Source of the DNA: Plantactinospora mayteni
Lineage (GTDB): Bacteria > Actinomycetota > Actinomycetes > Mycobacteriales > Micromonosporaceae
Direction of reading: 5' to 3'
DNA length: 64,000 nt
Assembly (NCBI RefSeq): GCF_016862935.1
Contig: NZ_BONX01000049.1
Coordinates: forward strand, 62,001 to 126,000
Shown here: one piece after another, positions 47,685-56,504 of the stretch
Layout of the letters: every line of letters begins with the position of its first letter
Position numbering within the stretch: the stretch's first letter is position 1
Position numbers and translations under genes: made by a program
The notes under the pieces: generated by a model
Told to the model about the DNA's origin: nothing
Databases searched by the model: none
Seen by the model: only the letters and a program-made list of their open reading frames with translations

Positions 47685-47868
47685 GGCCCGCGCATAGGTA
47701 AAGGCGTTGCCAGACAACAACAATCAGTAATCACAGCTTGTCGGACGCATCGAAGGGCATGCCTGCCCGCCCATTATCCACTAGCTGCTGTCGGCTATTT
47801 ACCAAGCGCGTTCCCACCCGCTCGACGTGCGGAAACGTGTCCAGGTTGATCGGTCGGTGATTCTCCGG

Positions 47869-48897
47869 CTACCGACGGCGCCACGGCTCTGTGCCGAAGA
47901 GCACACCGGCGACCGTACCGGCCGAGAGCAGACCGACCGTCACCGCGCCCCGGTACCGGGACAGCCAGAGTTGCGGACTCCTGGTCCGGTACGGCGTGTC
48001 GAACGGCCCGCGTACGCCCGGGTCGGCGCCGGTGCCGTCGTCGACCGGGTGCCAGAGGTTGGCCGGTCGACTCCGCTGTGCCGGCCGCTCCGTCTGCTGG
48101 CTGGAGTACCCGGTCCGGGCCAGATAGCGGTCGAGCAGCCCGGGCAGGCAGCGGTTGCCGAGGATGGTGCCGACCGTCGAGACACCGACCCAGTACTCCC
48201 GCCGACCCGGCCGGTCGGCCGCGTACGCGACGGCCCGGGCCGCCACCTCCGGCTGGTAGATCGGTGGTACCGGTCGGGCGCGGTTGCGCAGCCGGGACAG
48301 CACCCAGCCGAACTGCGGGGTGTTCAGCGCCGGCAGGTGCACCATGGTCACCCGGACCGGGCTCCGGTCGTGCAGCAGTTCACAGCGGAGCGCCTCGGTG
48401 AAGCCGACGATCGCGTGCTTCGCGCCGCAGTACGCGGACTGGAGCGGGATCGACCGGTACGCCAGCGCCGACCCGACCTGCACGATCGTGCCGGTACCAC
48501 GCGGGCGCATCCGGTCGAGCGCGGCGCGGGTGCCGTAGACGTACCCGAGATAGCAGACCTCGGTGACCCGCCGGAACTCCTCCGGTCCGATCTCCTCGAA
48601 GGGCGCGAACACCGAGGTCATGGCGTTGTTGACCCACAGGTCGATCGGTCCGAGCTCGCTGGTCGCCCGGTCCGCCGCCGCCTCCACCTGGCGGTGGTCC
48701 GCCACGTCGGTCTCGATCGGCAGCGCCACGCCCCCGGCGGCGCGGACGTCCTCGGCAGCGCCCCGCAGGCCGGTCCCGCCCCGGGCCAGCAGGGCGAGCC
48801 GCATCCCCCGGCGGGCCAGCAGCCGGGCCGTCGCCCGACCCACCCCGGCACTCGCCCCGGTGATCACCGCCACCCGCGCCGCAGGTCGCCCGCGCAT
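47869..48897 (-). CDS. SDR-family oxidoreductase with C-terminal membrane segment
   Basis: 342-residue short-chain dehydrogenase. NAD(P) motif TGASAGVGRATARLL near residue 13, NNAMTS near 91, catalytic YCGAK near 158. Residues after 255 extend beyond the SDR fold and include a hydrophobic stretch (AVTVGLLSAGTVAGVLFG) near 318-335, so it is probably tail-anchored. ATG 48897 has GGGAGG 6 bases upstream. It diverges from the polysaccharide deacetylase across a gap that contains a 9-base tandem repeat. Substrate unknown. Confidence 0.87.
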   Translation of the reverse strand: MRGRPAARVAVITGASAGVGRATARLLARRGMRLALLARGGTGLRGAAEDVRAAGGVALPIETDVADHRQVEAAADRATSELGPIDLWVNNAMTSVFAPFEEIGPEEFRRVTEVCYLGYVYGTRAALDRMRPRGTGTIVQVGSALAYRSIPLQSAYCGAKHAIVGFTEALRCELLHDRSPVRVTMVHLPALNTPQFGWVLSRLRNRARPVPPIYQPEVAARAVAYAADRPGRREYWVGVSTVGTILGNRCLPGLLDRYLARTGYSSQQTERPAQRSRPANLWHPVDDGTGADPGVRGPFDTPYRTRSPQLWLSRYRGAVTVGLLSAGTVAGVLFGTEPWRRR

Positions 48898-49051
48898 CCC
48901 GCTCCCTCCCGAACCTCCCCCGGTCGCCGCGCGCCGGCTACCCGGCCGCCGGCACGACAAACTCGGGGACGATCCGGTGCCGGACAGCCGGGCGACGGTC
49001 TTCTCACCGACGCGGCACGGAGCGCGGAAGACCCGGAAGACGTCGGAAGAA

Positions 49052-49105
49052 GACCCGGAAGACCCGGAAGACCCGGAAGACCCGGAAGACCCGGAAGACC
49101 CGGAA
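49052..49105. repeat. Six perfect copies of a 9-base tandem repeat
   Basis: GACCCGGAA is repeated six times without change, with imperfect copies from 49027 to 49050 and a decayed one after 49105. It is non-coding and lies in the gap between the divergent SDR and deacetylase genes, about 100 bases before the deacetylase start. Confidence 0.92.
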
Positions 49106-49202
49106 GACCGGAGCAACCGGCCCGGGCCACCCGTCCGGGTGAGGATGAACGACGGCCGCGCGGGTATCCGCGTCCGCGATGGTGCGGCGGGTGGAGGAAC
49201 GA

Positions 49203-49913
49203 ATGCGCGGACGCGCGGTACCGGCGACGACCGTCGGTGCCGCGCTGGCCGCCCAGGTGGTGCCGGCCCTGACGGTGCTGCCGGGGGTACGGCTGCGGTT
49301 CTTCCCCCGGCTGAGCGGACGCGGCTCCCCGGGACACGTCGCGCTCACCTTCGACGACGGTCCCGACCCGGCCTCCACCCCGCTCTTCGTCGAGACCCTG
49401 GCCGCGCACCGGACCCGCGCGACGTTCTTCCTGCTCGGCTCGATGCTGGCCCGCGCACCGGAACTCGGCCTGGACCTCGCCGCCGCCGGGCACGAGGTGG
49501 CGGTGCACGGCTGGGCGCACCAGAACCTGCTGCTCCGCGGCCCGCACGCGACCTACCGCGACCTGGCCCGGACCCGCGAGCTGATCGGCGCGGTGACCGG
49601 GCGGGTACCCCGGTTCTTCCGGCCGCCGTACGGGGTGTTCAGCGCCGCCGCCCTGATGGCCGCGCGCCGACTGGACCTGACCCCGGTGCTCTGGACCTGC
49701 TGGGGGCGGGACTGGACCCGGTCGGCAACCCGCTCCTCGGTACTCGACACGCTGCGCGGCGGGCTGGCCGGCGGCGGCACGGTGCTGCTGCACGACTCCG
49801 ACTGCACCTCCGCGCCGGGTGCCTGGCGGGCCAGCCTCGCCGCACTGCCGTACCTGCTGGAGGAGTGCCTCCGCCAGGGCTGGCAGGTCGGCCCACTCGG
49901 CGAGCACGGCTGA
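49203..49913 (+). CDS. Polysaccharide deacetylase (NodB-type, CE4)
   Basis: 236-residue carbohydrate esterase 4 family protein. Motif 1 is TFDDGPDP near residue 50, motif 2 HGWAHQNL (metal His pair) near 100, motif 3 RFFRPPYGV near 135 and motif 5 LLHDSD near 195. The N-terminus (residues 5-30) is hydrophobic and may act as signal or anchor. The second ATG is chosen because GGAGG lies 5 bases upstream; an ATG 24 bases earlier is possible, and the start may be off by a base. It would de-N-acetylate cell-wall or extracellular glycans. It converges on the GT2 gene. Confidence 0.87.
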   Translation: MRGRAVPATTVGAALAAQVVPALTVLPGVRLRFFPRLSGRGSPGHVALTFDDGPDPASTPLFVETLAAHRTRATFFLLGSMLARAPELGLDLAAAGHEVAVHGWAHQNLLLRGPHATYRDLARTRELIGAVTGRVPRFFRPPYGVFSAAALMAARRLDLTPVLWTCWGRDWTRSATRSSVLDTLRGGLAGGGTVLLHDSDCTSAPGAWRASLAALPYLLEECLRQGWQVGPLGEHG

Positions 49914-49958
49914 TCCGGCGGCGCGCAGGCCGCGATCCCACCCTCCCGGTCGGCGGGC

Positions 49959-51077
49959 TCAGCCCAAGCGGTCGGTCAACTCGCCGGGTACCGCCTCGGT
50001 GCGGCTGCCGGGTACGACCGGCGCTGTCGAGGCGGTACCGGCCGCCGGCCACGCGCCGGAGCGCGGGTGCCGGACCCGGGTCACCACGCCGACGTGCGCC
50101 CGCCGAGCGGCCTGGAGCGCGGTGAACAGCCCGTACGCTCCGCGACCGACCAGCCGGTGCTTGAGCCCGGCCGCGCCGCCCGGTGGCTGGTAGCCGGCCG
50201 GCGGCAGGTGTGCCCGATACCTGGTGACGATCTCGGCGAAGAATTCGCGGCGGCGGCCCGGCGGCACCCGTCGGGGATGGCCGAGCACCTGCAACAGGTG
50301 CCAGATCATCCGCTGGAAGATCCGGTGACGCAGCTCGGCCGGCACCGCCGGGTCGGCGTCCAGCCCAGCCAGGACCAGGTCCCAGTGCGCGAAGACCTCG
50401 AAGTGCCGCTCGCTCGTCGTGGCGGTGATCGCCCCCTCCGGGCGCTGCCGGTACGCGTAACAGCACCGGTCCAGCAGGGTGATCCGCTCGGCGGCGAGCA
50501 TCAGCGGGAAGCTGAACGAGACGTCCTCGTACCAGCCGGGGCCGAAGGTGAGGCCGAGGTCGAGCAGGAACCGGCGCCGGATCACCTTGTTGCAGGTGAT
50601 GTGCAGCACCGACAGCAGGGCCGGCCGCTCCTTCAGGGTGAACGTCTCCGGCACCGGGCTCCCGGCACCGACCTGGGAGAGCGCCAGGTGCCGGGTCCCA
50701 CCGTTGGGGTAGTACCGGGTGTACGCGGTGACCAGCAGGTCCGGCCGGGTCCGGGTCAGCCGCTCGGCGACGGCGGTGAGGGTCCCCTCGGGCAGCCAGT
50801 CGTCGCCGTCGACGAACCAGACGTACTCGCCGGTGGCCCGGGACAGGCCGGTGTTGCGGGCCGCCCCGAGCCCCTGGTTGTGGTCGAGGGTGACCACCAC
50901 CAGCCGGGAGTCGCGTTCGGCGTACTCGGCCAGGATCGCCGCGCTGCCGTCGCTGGAACCGTCGTCCACCGCCAGCAGTTCGAGGTCGCGGAAGGACGTG
51001 TCGAGAATGGAGTCCAGGCAGTCCGCCAGGTACGCCCGCACCTGGTAGACCGGGACTATCACGCTGAGCAGGGTCAC
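49959..51077 (-). CDS. Family 2 glycosyltransferase
   Basis: 372-residue GT-A fold enzyme. Nucleotide-sugar motifs VIVPVYQVRAYLADCLDSIL near residue 7, LLAVDDGSSDGSA near 33 and WFVDGDDWLPEG (DxD-like) near 88. The C-terminal 120 residues are basic, as in membrane-associated GT2 proteins, but without membrane helices. GTG 51077 has GGAGG 8 bases upstream; an in-frame TTG at 51086 is too close to that site. Acceptor unknown; teichoic acid or exopolysaccharide synthesis fits its neighbourhood with the deacetylase. Confidence 0.87.
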   Translation of the reverse strand: MTLLSVIVPVYQVRAYLADCLDSILDTSFRDLELLAVDDGSSDGSAAILAEYAERDSRLVVVTLDHNQGLGAARNTGLSRATGEYVWFVDGDDWLPEGTLTAVAERLTRTRPDLLVTAYTRYYPNGGTRHLALSQVGAGSPVPETFTLKERPALLSVLHITCNKVIRRRFLLDLGLTFGPGWYEDVSFSFPLMLAAERITLLDRCCYAYRQRPEGAITATTSERHFEVFAHWDLVLAGLDADPAVPAELRHRIFQRMIWHLLQVLGHPRRVPPGRRREFFAEIVTRYRAHLPPAGYQPPGGAAGLKHRLVGRGAYGLFTALQAARRAHVGVVTRVRHPRSGAWPAAGTASTAPVVPGSRTEAVPGELTDRLG

Positions 51078-51270
51078 CGTGGACAACCTCCGGTGGAGGA
51101 CGGAGACCGAATAGTAGCGCCGAGTAATCGGGCGCCACGCGCTCAGTAACTATCGAGTGACCAAATTGTGATTTGTCGGTTCGATCAACACCTGTCCGGA
51201 TCGACCGCCCGTCCCGACCGCCCGTCCCGACCGGCCGACCCCGGCCCGTCCGACCGGGTACGCGGCCCGC

Positions 51271-51816
51271 TCAGAGCCCTGCCACCCAGGTCCACAGGTC
51301 GACCACCCACTCGGTCTGGCGCAGGTACGCCACCCCGACCCCGGCCAGGAAGATCCCGGTGACCAGGTGCGCGCCCCGGGCACTGCGGCGGATCCGGCCG
51401 AGCTGACGCTCCCAGACCACCCGGCCGACCAGCCGGGCCAGCGCGAAGAGGCCGACCGCGACCAAGAGGGTCAGCACGAAGGTGACCACCGGACTGGTCA
51501 GGTCGCCCCGGGCCGAAATCGCCCAGATCCCCCAGCAGACGAAGGCGAAGAGGCCGCCCAGCATGCTCCAGTGCCGTCCGATGCGCAGTTGCCGCCAGTG
51601 GTAGCCCGGCGGAAGCTGCTGCCGCTCCTGCTCCGGCACCGGCCACCCGGTACCGGTCGGCTCGTGCGGCGCCTCCGGCTCGGTACGCTGCCGTGGCACC
51701 CCGACCTGGGCCACGCCCCGCCGGAAGCCCTCGGGGCCCGGCGGCATCCCCGGCCCCTCCGCACCGGGCGGCATCTCGACGGTCCGCTCGGCCCACGGCT
51801 GCGTCTGGTCTGCCAT
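51271..51816 (-). CDS. Small membrane protein of unknown function
   Basis: 181-residue protein. The first 80 residues are Pro/Glu/Gly-rich and cytoplasmic-looking; three hydrophobic segments follow near 90-108, 115-135 and 150-168. No family is recognised. ATG 51816 has GGGGAGGA 3-4 bases upstream, supporting the start. It diverges from the Eis-like gene. The 193 bases between it and the GT2 start hold no supported feature. Confidence 0.75.
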   Translation of the reverse strand: MADQTQPWAERTVEMPPGAEGPGMPPGPEGFRRGVAQVGVPRQRTEPEAPHEPTGTGWPVPEQERQQLPPGYHWRQLRIGRHWSMLGGLFAFVCWGIWAISARGDLTSPVVTFVLTLLVAVGLFALARLVGRVVWERQLGRIRRSARGAHLVTGIFLAGVGVAYLRQTEWVVDLWTWVAGL

Positions 51817-51923
51817 CTGTCCTGTCCTCCCCATCGGCTCGGGCCCGGAGCCCGTCCCAGTTCCGAGGGTAGCCAGCCGGCAAACACCTCGCCGAGCCAG
51901 CGTCGATCGACTAGACAGAGTCG

Positions 51924-53174
51924 ATGACCGCCACGACGCTCGGATCAGAGTCACCGATCGAGGTCGGCACCCCGACCGACCGGGCCGGCATCGCCGCGCT
52001 GCTGAACACCGTCTTCCACGCCCCGCCGGACGAGGCCGAGGCGGAGGCGGGCCGGGCCATCACCGAACCCGAGCGATCGTTGCTGCTCCGCTCCGGGGAC
52101 GCCGTGGTGGCGCACGCGGCGGCCTTCACCCGGGAACTGACCGTGCCGGGTGCGGTCGTACCGGCCGCGCACGTGACCGGGGTCGCGGTGGCGGCCACCC
52201 ATCGGCGGCAGGGGCTGCTCAGCCGGCTGATGCGGCGGCAGTTGCAGGACGTCCTGGCCGCCGGTCGGGAGCCGATCGCAGTGCTCTGGGCCAGCGAGGG
52301 GCAGATCTATCCCCGGTTCGGCTACGGCCTGGCGGCGCCACGGTGGCGCCTGGACGTGCAGACCGCCGGGCTGCGCCTGGCCGAGCCGGACGGTACCGGG
52401 CCGGCGATCACGCTCCGCACCGGCGACCCGGTCGCGCTGCAACCCACGCTCGCCGCTCTCTGGGACCGGCTCCGCCCCGACCGGCCGGGCTGGTCCAGCC
52501 GTACCGACCCGTGGTGGCGGTATGTCCTGCTCGACGGTCCCGTCCAGCGATCGGACGCGACGGCCCGGCAGGCCGTACTCGCCGAGACCGCGGACGGGCC
52601 GGTCGGCTACGCGCTGTGGCGGACCCGGCCCGACTGGGACGACCGGGGGCCCCGGGGCACGGTACTCCTCGACGAGCTGGTGGCCACCGGTCCGGCGGCG
52701 TACGCCGCGCTGTGGCGGTTCCTGCTCGGCATCGACCTGACCCGGAACGTCCGGTACGGCCACGCCGCTCCCGACGAGCCGGTGCAACACCTGCTCGACG
52801 AGGTACGCCAGCTCGGTGCCCAGCTCGACCACGGGCTCTGGGTCCGGATCGTGGACCTGCCGGCGGCGTTGGCGGCCCGCAGATACCCGATCGGCGTCGA
52901 CGTCGTACTGGAGGTCACCGACCCGCTCCTGCCGGAGAACGCGGGACGGTGGCGGCTGACCGCCGACGCCGGCACGGCGCACTGTACCCGGACCGACGCC
53001 CCGGCCGACCTGGCCTGCGACGTACGCGATCTCGCCGCCGCCTATCTCGGCGGCCCGTCCCTCGCCGCGCTGGCCGGGGCCGGGCGGGTCCGGGAGGTCC
53101 GCCCCGACGTGCTGACCCGGACCTCCGCCGCGTTCGGCTGGCACCGGGCACCCGCCGGCCTGGCGAGCTTCTGA
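51924..53174 (+). CDS. Eis-like GNAT N-acetyltransferase
   Basis: 416-residue acetyl-CoA-dependent acetyltransferase of the Eis group: an N-terminal GNAT domain (VTGVAVAATHRRQGLLSRLM near residue 84 is the CoA-binding motif A), a second GNAT-like domain, and a sterol-carrier-like C-terminal domain. FGYGLAAPRW near 128 is typical of the group, and the C-terminal Phe, whose carboxylate acts in catalysis in Eis, is present (final residues ASF). Such proteins acetylate aminoglycosides, peptides or proteins. The start ATG lies close to a small CGACT/AGTCG palindrome; no ribosome site is evident. Confidence 0.88.
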   Translation: MTATTLGSESPIEVGTPTDRAGIAALLNTVFHAPPDEAEAEAGRAITEPERSLLLRSGDAVVAHAAAFTRELTVPGAVVPAAHVTGVAVAATHRRQGLLSRLMRRQLQDVLAAGREPIAVLWASEGQIYPRFGYGLAAPRWRLDVQTAGLRLAEPDGTGPAITLRTGDPVALQPTLAALWDRLRPDRPGWSSRTDPWWRYVLLDGPVQRSDATARQAVLAETADGPVGYALWRTRPDWDDRGPRGTVLLDELVATGPAAYAALWRFLLGIDLTRNVRYGHAAPDEPVQHLLDEVRQLGAQLDHGLWVRIVDLPAALAARRYPIGVDVVLEVTDPLLPENAGRWRLTADAGTAHCTRTDAPADLACDVRDLAAAYLGGPSLAALAGAGRVREVRPDVLTRTSAAFGWHRAPAGLASF

Positions 53175-53214
53175 GCCCCGCACCGACACGCCACCGGCCG
53201 GTAGGGTCGGGCAC

Positions 53215-53295
53215 ATGACCGAGCGGAGCGACGGACTCGGCCGGCCCAGGCCCGCAGGTCATGACATCGACCGGCGGAGCGAGGAGACGGCATGA
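53215..53295 (+). CDS. Possible leaderless short ORF overlapping the next gene
   Basis: A 26-codon frame (begins MTERSDGLGRP) whose TGA overlaps the ATG of the next gene as ATGA. TAGGGT ends 8 bases before its ATG, which suits a -10 box and leaderless translation. The arrangement would couple translation of the downstream hypothetical gene. The peptide has no recognisable family, and chance cannot be excluded. Confidence 0.35.
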   Translation: MTERSDGLGRPRPAGHDIDRRSEETA

Positions 53296-53603
53296 CCGAT
53301 CCGGAGCGTCGACGGCGGAGGCTGCGGCACGACCCGTCGGGCGGCAGTGGCGGCCAGTCCGGGGAGGGTCGTCGCGGCGGCGACTCCGGTACCGGGCCGG
53401 GGGCCGGGGACGACCGGGACGCGGAACGTGGCCTGCGCGGACTGATCGGCTCGGGCGCCTCCCAGGTGAGTGTCGGGGCGGCGATGCGGGCCCGGGACGC
53501 GGCCCGGCCGACCGAGGCCGACCTCGCCGAGGCGGCCGAACGGCTGGTGCTGGTCCGGCGCAACTGGGTACCCCGGGACGAGCTGCCGCGCGGCGCCCGC
53601 TGA
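53292..53603 (+). CDS. Small hypothetical protein
   Basis: 103 residues. The N-terminal half is Gly/Arg/Asp-rich and probably disordered; the C-terminal half (LIGSGASQVSVGAAMRARDAA onward) is predicted helical and ends NWVPRDELPRGAR. GAGGAGA is 5 bases upstream of the ATG. No function is recognised. It converges on rpiB. Confidence 0.7.
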   Translation: MTDPERRRRRLRHDPSGGSGGQSGEGRRGGDSGTGPGAGDDRDAERGLRGLIGSGASQVSVGAAMRARDAARPTEADLAEAAERLVLVRRNWVPRDELPRGAR

Positions 53604-53626
53604 GCGCCCGCCGCCGACCGCTGAGC

Positions 53627-53654
53627 GCCCGCCGCCGACCAGCGCGGGGCGGGC
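53627..53654. terminator. Possible bidirectional hairpin between converging genes
   Basis: GCCCGCC (53627-53633) and GGCGGGC (53648-53654) form a 7-bp stem with a 14-base loop between the small hypothetical gene and rpiB. The left arm is part of a 20-base direct repeat (CTGAGCGCCCGCCGCCGACC, also at 53600). A weak call. Confidence 0.4.
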
Positions 53655-53666
53655 GGCTCGTCCCCG

Positions 53667-54140
53667 CTACGGCGTCGGCAGCGCCGGCAGCGCGCCGGAG
53701 CGCTCGTACTCGGCGACCTGTCCGATCCGCCGCGCGTGCCGCTCGTTGCCGGAGAACGGCGTACTGAGGAACGCCTCCACGATCGCCGTCGCCTCGTCCA
53801 GGGTGTGCTGGCGGGCACCGATCGCGACCACGTTCGCATTGTTGTGCTCCCGGGCGAGCTGGGCGGTCTCGACGTTCCAGGCGAGAGCCGCGCGTACCCC
53901 GGTCACCTTGTTGGCGGCGATCTGCTCGCCGTTGCCCGAGCCGCCGATCACCACGCCCAGGCCGCCCGGGTCGGCCACCGCTCGGGCTCCGGTGTGCAGG
54001 CAGTACACCGGATAGTCGTCGTCCGGGTCGAAGAGGAACGGGCCGACGTCCACCAGTTCGTAGCCCTGCTTGGCCAAGTGGTTGGCCAGGTGCACCTTCA
54101 GTTCGTAGCCGGCATGGTCGGATCCCAGATAGACGCGCAT
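53667..54140 (-). CDS. rpiB: Ribose-5-phosphate isomerase B
   Basis: 157-residue RpiB/LacAB enzyme interconverting ribose-5-phosphate and ribulose-5-phosphate in the pentose phosphate pathway. VYLGSDHAGYELK at residues 3-15, GVVIGGSGNGEQIAANK near 61-77 and NNANVVAIGARQ near 100 are diagnostic. As in most actinobacterial RpiB proteins, the active-site region reads GSGNGE, without the Cys of the E. coli enzyme. ATG 54140 gives the standard N-terminus MRVYLGSDHAG. Confidence 0.95.
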   Translation of the reverse strand: MRVYLGSDHAGYELKVHLANHLAKQGYELVDVGPFLFDPDDDYPVYCLHTGARAVADPGGLGVVIGGSGNGEQIAANKVTGVRAALAWNVETAQLAREHNNANVVAIGARQHTLDEATAIVEAFLSTPFSGNERHARRIGQVAEYERSGALPALPTP

Positions 54141-54276
54141 ACCGCGCAGTCTGTCAGCCCGGCGCGGCCACCTGTTGGCAGGCACGGCGACAGCCGAACA
54201 GATCACAACGTGATCCGGTCCGGGATGGCCATCCGGGCGCCCGGAACGTCCTCCGAGCGCCCGACCACCCGCGCCG

Positions 54277-55551
54277 TCAGCCGCGCGGCGTCTCCGTCGT
54301 GTCCCGGCCGAGTTCGGCCAGGACCAGGCCGGCCCGGGCCTTCGGGGTGAACCAGGTGCTCTTCCGGGGCATCTTCTGCCGGGCCAGGTTGACCGCGACG
54401 AAGTCCCGTACGGTCACCGGGGCGATCAGGATCGCCAGCTCCGCCCGGCCCGCGTCGACCTCGCCGACCAGCCATCGGGCCGGGTAGTCGCCACCGACGT
54501 ACGTGATCCGCTTGTCGCCGGGGTCGAGCCCGAGCGCGTCCCGCAGCAGCACCCGCTCGACGAGCGCGTGGTCCAGGTTCTCCACACCGTCGGAACCGGC
54601 GGGGAGCGTGAGCGTGACCGCGTAGGTCGTGCCGGCCGTGTAGAGCTGGATCGTGCCGCCGGAGTCCGGCACCGTCGCCGGACCGGCCACCGGCTCGACC
54701 TGGGCGCCGGCCGCGCGCAGCCGGTCGAGCAGCTCGGCCGGGGTGCTGGTCAGTTCGCTGACCAGCCGGTTGTAGGGCTGGATCGCCACCGAGCCGGGGG
54801 TGGTGATCACCGCGAGGAACCGGGGCAGCTCACCGATCTGCGCGGCCAGGCTCCGGTGGTTGCCGTCCGCGACGACCAGTTCCCCGGCGCCGGCCAGCGC
54901 CAGCAGGTCGTCCTGGCGCGGCCCCGGCCCGAGCAGCCAGATCGCGTGGGTACGCCCCGCCTGGTCGGTGTCGGTGGCGGCGGGCGCACCGGCCGTGTCG
55001 GTAGCCTCGGCCAGTGCCCGGTGCAGCGCCTCGCCGGCGTTCCGCCCCGGGTCACCCTCGGCGCCGCCCTCGGCCCCGGCCCGGTTGCCGGTCTGGAGCA
55101 GCAGCACCGGCGAGAGGAGATGGCCGGTCGCCTCGGCCAGTGCCACCCGCTCCCGTACCTTGGCGATGAAGACGTCCTCGTTCCGGATCACCAGCCCGGG
55201 CTCGTCGGCGCTGGTGGAGATCTGGTCGGTGTCGACCATGGCGAACATCCCGTACCCGGGTTCGTCGCCCGGCGCGGTGATCCGGTAGAGCACCACGACC
55301 TGCTCGGCCGGGGTGTAGCTGCCGTCGGCCCGGGCCTGGGCCAACCGGGTGACCGCGTCGGGCAGCGCGTCGGTGAAGGACCGCCCGAGGCTCTCCGGCG
55401 CCCGGTGCGGCATCTCGATCGCGAGTGCGCTGGATGGGTTGTCCCGGATGATCGCCGTGATCTCGGCGTCGTCGGCGAACTCGTCGTAGTTCTGGGCGCC
55501 GGTGCCGCCAGTGGTGACCCAGGCGCGGGTGATCGGATGCACGACCGTCAT
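54277..55551 (-). CDS. DUF1015-family protein
   Basis: 424-residue member of DUF1015, a widespread family of unknown biochemical function sometimes linked to serine or sulfur metabolism. Family features include PYNRLV near residue 250, and VVADGNHRS near 230. The ATG begins the conserved fold. The first upstream neighbour is the Rv2466c-like gene and the downstream one rpiB, an order seen in other actinobacteria. Function not assigned. Confidence 0.85.
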   Translation of the reverse strand: MTVVHPITRAWVTTGGTGAQNYDEFADDAEITAIIRDNPSSALAIEMPHRAPESLGRSFTDALPDAVTRLAQARADGSYTPAEQVVVLYRITAPGDEPGYGMFAMVDTDQISTSADEPGLVIRNEDVFIAKVRERVALAEATGHLLSPVLLLQTGNRAGAEGGAEGDPGRNAGEALHRALAEATDTAGAPAATDTDQAGRTHAIWLLGPGPRQDDLLALAGAGELVVADGNHRSLAAQIGELPRFLAVITTPGSVAIQPYNRLVSELTSTPAELLDRLRAAGAQVEPVAGPATVPDSGGTIQLYTAGTTYAVTLTLPAGSDGVENLDHALVERVLLRDALGLDPGDKRITYVGGDYPARWLVGEVDAGRAELAILIAPVTVRDFVAVNLARQKMPRKSTWFTPKARAGLVLAELGRDTTETPRG

Positions 55552-55661
55552 GTGCCGAAACGCTACCGGCGGCGCCGGACCCGGCGTACGGATACCCCGA
55601 CCGTTTCCACCCCGTGGGCGGCCCGGGCCGGTGGGTCCCGGCCGGGGCCGCCAGGGTGGCT

Positions 55662-56291
55662 TCAGTCGAAGCTCGGCGACTCGGTACGGGTCCGCTTCAG
55701 CTCGTAGAAGCCGGGGATGCCGGCGACCAGGAGTACGCCGTCCCAGAGCCGGCCGGCCGCCTCGCCCTTGGGGGCCGGCGTGATCACCGGGCCGAAGAAC
55801 GCGATGGTCTCCCCCGGCACCGGGCCGGGAGCGTGGATCACCGGTGTGCCGACCTCCTGGCCGACCGGCTTCATCCCGGCGTCGTGGCTGGCCCGCAGCG
55901 CCTCGTCGTACTCGGTCGAGTCGGCGGCCTCGGCCAGCGCCGGGTCCAGCCCGACGTCGGCCAGCGCCGCCCGGTACAGCTCGGGGCCCCGGTCCTCCTT
56001 GCCGAGGTGGATCCGGTTGCCGAGTGCGGTGTAGAGCTTGGCGACCGCCTCGGAGCCGTGCTGCTGCTCGACCGCGATGCAGATCCGCACCGGGCCCCAG
56101 CCGGTCTTCAGCCCCTCCCGGTACCGCTCGGGCAGGTTCTCCCGGCCCTCGTTGAGTACCGAGAGGCTCATCACCCGGAACCGGATGTCGACGGCGCGGA
56201 CCTTCTCCACCTCCAGCAGCCAGCGGGAGGTGATCCAGGCCCAGGGGCAGATCGGGTCGAAGAACATGTCCACGGATGCGCGCTCGGACAC
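55662..56291 (-). CDS. Rv2466c-orthologous DsbA-family protein with CPWA site
   Basis: 209-residue protein collinear over its whole length with mycobacterial Rv2466c, a mycothiol-dependent nitroreductase. FFDPICPWAWITSRW at residues 10-24 keeps Cys 15 but has Ala 18 in place of the second Cys. VMSLSVLNEGRENLPERYREG, LYTALGNRIH and the C-terminal FYELKRTRTESPSFD are near-identical to the family. It is divergent from pepN, a typical conserved location, so it is probably the housekeeping member, and the three paralogues in the transporter operons are specialised relatives. Confidence 0.88.
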   Translation of the reverse strand: MSERASVDMFFDPICPWAWITSRWLLEVEKVRAVDIRFRVMSLSVLNEGRENLPERYREGLKTGWGPVRICIAVEQQHGSEAVAKLYTALGNRIHLGKEDRGPELYRAALADVGLDPALAEAADSTEYDEALRASHDAGMKPVGQEVGTPVIHAPGPVPGETIAFFGPVITPAPKGEAAGRLWDGVLLVAGIPGFYELKRTRTESPSFD

Positions 56292-56504
56292 GGCGCGACT
56301 CCCTTCGTCGTCACGGGTAGGCCGGAATCGGCGACACCGTTACAGATCTTCACCCGTGTGGGCCGACATCGACAGCGGGATGAGACCGTGACCTGGAGCA
56401 CCAGTGCCATTCCCACCGGCATGAAACACTCGATGTCGAGCCGTGGGGATGGCTCGACGCTGTCGACGGGGACAGCCAGCGGGAAAGACCGGATGGAGAT
56501 TCAC

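Noticed and set aside
53667-54140. Link between rpiB and the sugar operon at the left edge
   Set aside because: They are 48 kb apart; rpiB lies in a conserved housekeeping block with DUF1015 and pepN.
55614-56504. Long N-terminal extension of pepN
   Set aside because: The open frame runs upstream by about 300 codons but covers the Rv2466c-like gene on the other strand; family homology and GGAG place the start at 56505.
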